DNA from: Campylobacterota bacterium
Lineage (GTDB): Bacteria; Campylobacterota; Campylobacteria; Campylobacterales; JAADDG01
Assembly: GCA_013154075.1 (NCBI GenBank)
Contig: JAADDG010000033.1
Coordinates: 1 to 9,747 of the forward strand
Length of the DNA: 9,747 bases
Reading direction: 5' to 3'
Shown here: one piece after another, positions 5,919 through 9,747 of the stretch
Position numbering within the stretch: the stretch's first letter is position 1
Layout of the letters: each line of letters opens with the position of its first letter
Notes under the pieces: model-generated
Told to the model about the DNA's origin: nothing
Seen by the model: only the letters and a program-made list of their open reading frames with translations
Database searches by the model: none
Position numbers and translations under genes: made by a program

Positions 5919-7394
5919 ATGGATAAAGATCTGAAAAAGTTTGAAGAGAAGTTGGAAAAGATAACTTATGAAAGCGGGCTTTCTCGTAGAGAGGCTTTGA
6001 AACTGATGGGACTTAGCTCTGCGGCTTTGATGGGAGCGGGGAGTATAGGAGCCATTGAAGCTAAAGCCGAAAGCGATAAGAAAGCCACGATAGTTATAGT
6101 GGGAGGAGGAGCCGGAGGTATAATGGCTGCCGCAAGACTTAGAAGAGCGGCAAGTAATGCGAAGATTATTTTGATAGCTCCAAATGAAATTCATCTTTAT
6201 CAACCGGGACAAGTATTTATGGCAGCGGGACTTTATACGGAGGATGATATAAAAAAGTCTAATGCTGATTTAGTTCCGGAAGGTGTTAAATGGATTAAAG
6301 ATGAAGTAAAAGTTTTTGATCCTGATAATAACATAGTAGAAACGTCTAAAAATGGAAAGATAAAATATGATTTTTTAGTCGTAGCTACAGGACTTCAATA
6401 TGATTATGAAAAAATTGAAGGATTGACTGTAGATATGATAGGTCAAAAAGGAATTTCTAGCGTTTATTTAAATGATCCTGTTAAAGGTACCGCTAAAGGA
6501 GGAGTAATTACTTGGGAATGGTTTAAACAAATTAGAGCAGCTGCGGAGAAAGCGGATCCTGATAATCCCATAGAAGTTATTTGTACTCAGCCTAGTACTC
6601 CTATTAAGTGTGGTGGAGCTCCTCAAAAAATTTTGTATTTAAGTGATGATATGCTTAGAGGCAATAGTCCTCTTGGAGGAAAAGATATTCATGACAATGC
6701 AAGATTTACATTTGCTAAAAAAGGTAAAAAACTTTTTGGTATAAAATCTTATAATCAGACTCTTTTAAAATTAACTGTTGATTATGGAAATATTTATGAT
6801 GCTTTCGGTCATGATTTAGTAGCTATAGATGCTGATAAAAAACTTGCTACTTTTGACTACCACTATCTCGAAAAGGGAGAGTGGGATGAGGATTTGGAAG
6901 AGTTTGAAGTAATTCCTATGATAAAAAAAGTTCAAATGAAATACGATTTTATTCATATTGTTCCGCCTATGAAAGGAGTAGATGCTGTTGCTAATTCTCC
7001 TATAGGTTGGCAAAAAGGATCTGCTAAAGGTTGGATGGCTGCGGATAGACATACTTTGCAACATATTAAATATAAAAACGTTTTTGGAATAGGAGATATT
7101 TTAGGAATACCTTTAGGTAAAACAGGAGGAAGTGCAAGGCACCATGGTCCTATACTTCAAGAGAATCTTATAGCTGTAATGGAAGGCAAAGAGCCTAAGG
7201 CCAAATTTGACGGATATACTGTTTGTCCTTTGAAAACACAATATGGAAAAATTATGCTTGCCGAGTTTAATTATGACGGTCCAGCTCCTTCATTTCCTCT
7301 TGATCCTTCACAGCCTAGATGGATTTGGTGGGTGTTTGATCTTTATATGTTAAAACCGATGTATTGGAATTTAATGATGAGAGGACTTATGTAA
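5919..7394 (+). CDS. sqr: Tat-exported sulfide:quinone oxidoreductase-like FAD flavoprotein
   Basis: 491 residues from the ATG at 5919, chosen because AGGAG (5909-5913) sits five nt before it; an in-frame TTG at 5886 lacks such a site. The N-terminus has a twin-arginine motif SRREALKLMG (22-31) followed by a hydrophobic stretch ending EAKA, so the folded protein is likely exported to the periplasm. Seen: FAD fingerprint VGGGAGG (61-67), VVATGLQYDY (154-163), the redox cysteine in KCGGAPQKILYLSD (Cys231), FGIGD (389-393), and the second redox cysteine in DGYTVCPL (Cys436). The C-terminal aromatic helices ending YWNLMMRG resemble the membrane-docking end of mitochondrial-type SQR. No third cysteine is found between the FAD motif and Cys222. 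Known role of the family: sulfide oxidation to polysulfide with electrons to quinone. A flavocytochrome c (FccB)-like role is the alternative, given the cytochrome gene next to it. Codon use changes inside the gene near 6240. Confidence 0.85.
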   Translation: MDKDLKKFEEKLEKITYESGLSRREALKLMGLSSAALMGAGSIGAIEAKAESDKKATIVIVGGGAGGIMAAARLRRAASNAKIILIAPNEIHLYQPGQVFMAAGLYTEDDIKKSNADLVPEGVKWIKDEVKVFDPDNNIVETSKNGKIKYDFLVVATGLQYDYEKIEGLTVDMIGQKGISSVYLNDPVKGTAKGGVITWEWFKQIRAAAEKADPDNPIEVICTQPSTPIKCGGAPQKILYLSDDMLRGNSPLGGKDIHDNARFTFAKKGKKLFGIKSYNQTLLKLTVDYGNIYDAFGHDLVAIDADKKLATFDYHYLEKGEWDEDLEEFEVIPMIKKVQMKYDFIHIVPPMKGVDAVANSPIGWQKGSAKGWMAADRHTLQHIKYKNVFGIGDILGIPLGKTGGSARHHGPILQENLIAVMEGKEPKAKFDGYTVCPLKTQYGKIMLAEFNYDGPAPSFPLDPSQPRWIWWVFDLYMLKPMYWNLMMRGLM

Positions 7395-7403
7395 TTAAAA
7401 TTT

Positions 7404-7421
7404 CACAATTGCTACACAATT
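7404..7421 (+). repeat. Tandem CACAATT repeats before the cytochrome gene
   Basis: CACAATT occurs at 7404-7410 and 7415-7421, 11 bp apart, one helical turn. It lies between the flavoprotein stop and a TAATAT -10-like element at 7428-7433. This may be a small regulator site for a separate cytochrome promoter, or chance in AT-rich DNA. Confidence 0.25.
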
Positions 7422-7465
7422 AATAGGTAATATTAAGAAATACTTTAAAAAAGGAGAAAAAATAA

Positions 7466-7828
7466 ATGAAAAAGTATATTAGTATGGCATTTTGTATCTT
7501 TATAATAGGAATGGTTAATTCATATGCTGCCGATTTGTCAAATGCGCAAATCTATGGTAAATATTGCAAAAAGTGTCATGGTATTAATGGAGAGGGTAAT
7601 CCTGCTAAGAAGGGACCGGCTCTTAATGATAAAAGTATTAATGAGCTTTTTGATGAAATGATGAATTTACAGGAAAAAGGATTTGAATCTACTAAGCATG
7701 AAGCTATGCAACATAATCTCAAAGTTTTAGAGCAAAAAAAGGGTATTAAAATAGATCCTGATTCAATGGCAAAATATATTTACTATTCTTTTAATCCGGA
7801 AGCAAAAAAATCTAATAAGTCAAAGTAA
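7466..7828 (+). CDS. Small periplasmic monohaem c-type cytochrome
   Basis: 120 residues. Residues 1-21 form a Sec signal peptide (cleavage after SYA or one residue later). One haem attachment site, CKKCH (Cys34, Cys37, His38), lies near the mature N-terminus in the class I arrangement, followed by GxNGEGNPAKKGPAL, a loop typical of small cytochromes c5/c553-like proteins. The sixth ligand is probably a methionine in the region HEAMQHNL. The C-terminus (MAKYIYYSFNPEAKKSNKSK) ends with a helix and a lysine-rich tail. AAGGAG lies nine nt before the ATG. The gene is 71 nt after the flavoprotein gene and is followed by a strong terminator, so the two are likely one operon. By position it could accept electrons from the flavoprotein (as FccA does for FccB) or shuttle electrons to a terminal oxidase or reductase; this is inference. 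Confidence 0.87.
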   Translation: MKKYISMAFCIFIIGMVNSYAADLSNAQIYGKYCKKCHGINGEGNPAKKGPALNDKSINELFDEMMNLQEKGFESTKHEAMQHNLKVLEQKKGIKIDPDSMAKYIYYSFNPEAKKSNKSK

Positions 7829-7843
7829 AATCGATTATTTTTT

Positions 7844-7881
7844 CCATAGCAAGTATTTCTGTACTTGCTATGGTAGTTTTT
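7844..7881 (+). terminator. Intrinsic terminator after the cytochrome gene
   Basis: Perfect 12-bp stem, CCATAGCAAGTA (7844-7855) with TACTTGCTATGG (7862-7873), six-base loop TTTCTG, then TAG and a run of five T. On the opposite strand the stem is followed by A, so it works for the plus strand. It separates the flavoprotein-cytochrome unit from the molybdoenzyme gene. Confidence 0.8.
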
Positions 7882-8112
7882 AAATTTATTTAATATTTAA
7901 ATACTTTTCTGAATTTTTTAATTTTATCCTAAAATCTAACTAAGCTCCCCTATAGTGTTACTTTTCTACATCTATCATTTAAAAAAGTTTTTTTAACCTT
8001 AAAAGAGGTGAAGAATTTTCTAAGCTTATTCGTACTAAAATAGTCCATATCGAATTATAATTAGTTATTATAATAAAGATAATTTTTGTCTTATTTTAAT
8101 GAAGGAGGAGAA
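7882..8112 (+). promoter_or_regulatory. AT-rich leader and promoter region of the molybdoenzyme gene
   Basis: About 230 bases with no coding sequence seen. Two exact TATAAT -10 hexamers occur at 8056-8061 and 8069-8074, 13 bp apart, and could give two alternative start points; no good -35 is seen for either. A homopolymeric A6-G-T7 stretch lies at 7981-7994. AAGGAGGAG (8102-8110) is a strong ribosome site just before the ATG at 8113, although the spacing is short. Confidence 0.55.
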
Positions 8113-9747
8113 ATGGCTATCGAAATTTCGAGAAGGCGCTTTCTTCAAGGAAGCGTAGCTATGACCGTAGTGGGTGCTATGGCAGTAAGCCCCAGTAGTT
8201 TGATTTCATCGGAAGAGAAAGAAGGAGAGTTGTCCATAACTACGAAAACTGGAACCGGGAAGGCAAAACTTGTTCCTACTCTTTGTGAAATGTGTGTTAA
8301 CAAATGTGCTGCTATAGCTAGAGTTGAGAATGGGATAGTTACTAAGTTGGATCCAAATCCATTATTTCCTAAATCTAGGAATATGCTTTGTCCAAGAGGT
8401 AATGCTGGAATTCAAGCTCTTTATGATCCGGATCGTTTGAAGTATCCTCTAATAAGAATAGGAGAAAAAGGGGAAGGTAAGTTTAAGAGAGTGACATGGG
8501 ATGAAGCTTACGAGGCTATTTTAAACGGTACGGATAAATTTAAAGGTTTAAAACAAATTTTAGACGAAGAAAAAGATAATAGATCTACTGTCGCTTTTTG
8601 TGCTGGGGAAGGAATGGCAGAGCATACTTTTAAAATATTTTATCAGGCTTTTGGTTCTGCGAATTGGTTAAATCATGCTTCTTTGTGTTTAAGGACAGTA
8701 GTTTCAGGTTTTGGTGTTACTTTAGGAGCTTATCCTCAAGCAGATTTGGAAAATGCAGAATATATTATAATGGCGGGAGCAAACAGAGCTGAGGCTATTG
8801 TGACTCCTGATACTATGGATTTTTTTAAAAGGACTAAAGGTAGAGGAGCTAAATTAATTTGTATAGATCCTAGATTTACAAATACGGCAGCAAAAGCGGA
8901 TAAATGGCTTCCTATAAAACCTGGAACAGATTTGGCTTTTGTATTAGCTATGACTTATGTCGTATTGACTGAAGAGTTGTATAATAAAGAATATGTTGAT
9001 AAATATTTTAATGATTTTGATAAATATAGGGATCATATTATAAATAATAAATATACTCCTCAGTGGGCCGAAAAGATTACTGGTATTTCTGCTAAAGATA
9101 TCATTGAAATAGCTAGAGATTTCATGAAACATGCTCCTAAATCGGTATACTATCCGGGAAGAAGAAGTACTTTTGCCAAAAATGATTTTCAATTAAGAAG
9201 AGCGATGGCTATTTTTCAAGCTCTTAGTGGGGGGATAGATACGAAAGGTGGTTTGATTTTCGGTAAGAAACTTCCTTTAAAAGGGCATGAAACTATTATG
9301 CCTATGTATGCTCAAGCTCAAGGTGTAGATGTGGCTAGAAAAAAAGAAGGTCATGGATATTCCGACTGTGCAGTAGTTTCGGGAGGAGGTTCTTGGATCT
9401 CTTTTAGAAACAGGATACTTGATAAGACTGCTCCTTATCCTGTAAGAGGTCTTTTTATTTACAAGCATAATCCTATAATGAATATGCCAAATAGAGCGAA
9501 AACCGAAAAGTTTTTAAAAGGTTTAGATCTTGTAGTGGCTATTGATACAATGCCAAGCGATACTGTGATGTTTGCTGATGTTGTTTTGCCTGAATGTACT
9601 TATCTTGAAAGAACAGATCCAGTTAAAACATTTGGAGGTGCAGAGCCAGCGATCGCTCAAAGAAATAAAGTTATAGATCCTATGTATGAAACCAAGCCTG
9701 TTATAGAGATTTTAAGAGGTTTAACTAAAAAGATTTCTAAACCTCTC
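8113..9747 (+). CDS. psrA: Molybdopterin oxidoreductase catalytic subunit, PsrA/PhsA-like (polysulfide or thiosulfate reductase), 3' end outside window
   Basis: 545 codons with no stop before the window end; family members are about 750-800 residues, so roughly two thirds is present. Twin-arginine signal SRRRFLQG at residues 6-13, followed by a hydrophobic stretch, gives periplasmic export. A 4Fe-4S site follows: Cys58, Cys61, Cys65 and Cys93 in CEMCVNKC ... MLCPRG. The likely molybdenum ligand is Cys192 in HASLCLRT, as in polysulfide and thiosulfate reductases (serine or selenocysteine in other branches). Later PGRRSTFAKNDFQLRRAM and FIYKHNPIMNMPN match cofactor-contact segments of this subfamily. 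In the known complexes an FeS protein (PsrB) and a membrane quinol-binding subunit (PsrC) follow; these would lie beyond the window. Polysulfide, thiosulfate or another sulfur oxyanion is the likely substrate, but arsenate or tetrathionate reductase relatives cannot be fully excluded. Together with the sulfide oxidoreductase upstream it points to a sulfur respiration locus. Confidence 0.88.
   Translation, partial: MAIEISRRRFLQGSVAMTVVGAMAVSPSSLISSEEKEGELSITTKTGTGKAKLVPTLCEMCVNKCAAIARVENGIVTKLDPNPLFPKSRNMLCPRGNAGIQALYDPDRLKYPLIRIGEKGEGKFKRVTWDEAYEAILNGTDKFKGLKQILDEEKDNRSTVAFCAGEGMAEHTFKIFYQAFGSANWLNHASLCLRTVVSGFGVTLGAYPQADLENAEYIIMAGANRAEAIVTPDTMDFFKRTKGRGAKLICIDPRFTNTAAKADKWLPIKPGTDLAFVLAMTYVVLTEELYNKEYVDKYFNDFDKYRDHIINNKYTPQWAEKITGISAKDIIEIARDFMKHAPKSVYYPGRRSTFAKNDFQLRRAMAIFQALSGGIDTKGGLIFGKKLPLKGHETIMPMYAQAQGVDVARKKEGHGYSDCAVVSGGGSWISFRNRILDKTAPYPVRGLFIYKHNPIMNMPNRAKTEKFLKGLDLVVAIDTMPSDTVMFADVVLPECTYLERTDPVKTFGGAEPAIAQRNKVIDPMYETKPVIEILRGLTKKISKPL

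Noticed and set aside
5919..7394. Flavocytochrome c flavoprotein subunit (FccB) as the primary call
   Set aside because: The first redox cysteine is in KCGGAPQK, the SQR form, and the C-terminus matches the membrane-docking end of SQR; kept only as an alternative because of the cytochrome neighbour.
7979..7996. TTAAAAAAGTTTTTTTAA as a hairpin
   Set aside because: A pure A/T tract with a one-base centre cannot form a stable RNA hairpin and is common in DNA of this composition.
8944..9468. Minus-strand frames of 82 and 63 codons
   Set aside because: They are antisense to the continuous molybdopterin oxidoreductase frame and have no recognisable features.
1..9747. CRISPR arrays, tRNA or rRNA genes, insertion sequences
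   Set aside because: No regularly spaced repeats, no tRNA-like clover-leaf sequence and no transposase-like frame or terminal inverted repeats were seen on reading the window.

Overview
The window looks like chromosomal DNA of a Campylobacterota (epsilonproteobacterial) species, probably a sulfur-metabolising one. The coding style is AT-rich and favours AGA, ATA and GAT. The C-terminal half carries a Tat-exported sulfide:quinone oxidoreductase-like flavoprotein, a small c-type cytochrome and the start of a PsrA/PhsA-type molybdoenzyme. Genus assignment is not possible by eye.

Left part (1-3341, all minus strand). A dihydrolipoyl dehydrogenase (E3, cut by the window edge) overlaps by 8 nt the end of a dihydrolipoamide acyltransferase (E2). 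Together they are two of the three parts of a 2-oxoacid dehydrogenase complex; no E1 gene is visible. Upstream of E2, in the same orientation, is a six-helix membrane protein of unknown role. Its 5' region carries a perfect 16-bp palindrome that looks like an operator.

Middle (3342-5726). A 418-bp AT-rich divergent intergenic region full of short repeats leads into a plus-strand pair: a secreted protein with two tandem Ig-like 'DDWIGIYP' domains plus a carbohydrate-binding-like C-terminal domain, then a class I SAM-dependent methyltransferase. The 35-nt gap between them can fold into a hairpin that would bury the methyltransferase ribosome binding site.

Right part (5727-9747, plus strand). 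The flavoprotein has its own extended -10 promoter. It is followed by a monohaem cytochrome c with a signal peptide, closed by a strong 12-bp-stem terminator. A second promoter region then precedes the molybdopterin oxidoreductase, which runs off the window. The likely theme is periplasmic sulfur-compound electron transfer: sulfide oxidation with electrons to quinone and/or cytochrome c, and polysulfide or thiosulfate reduction. Codon use changes inside the flavoprotein gene from the style of the left-hand genes to a more AT-rich style (TTA-Leu, GCT-Ala) that continues to the window end, suggesting a mosaic or transferred sulfur locus. No tRNA, rRNA, CRISPR array or insertion sequence was seen.
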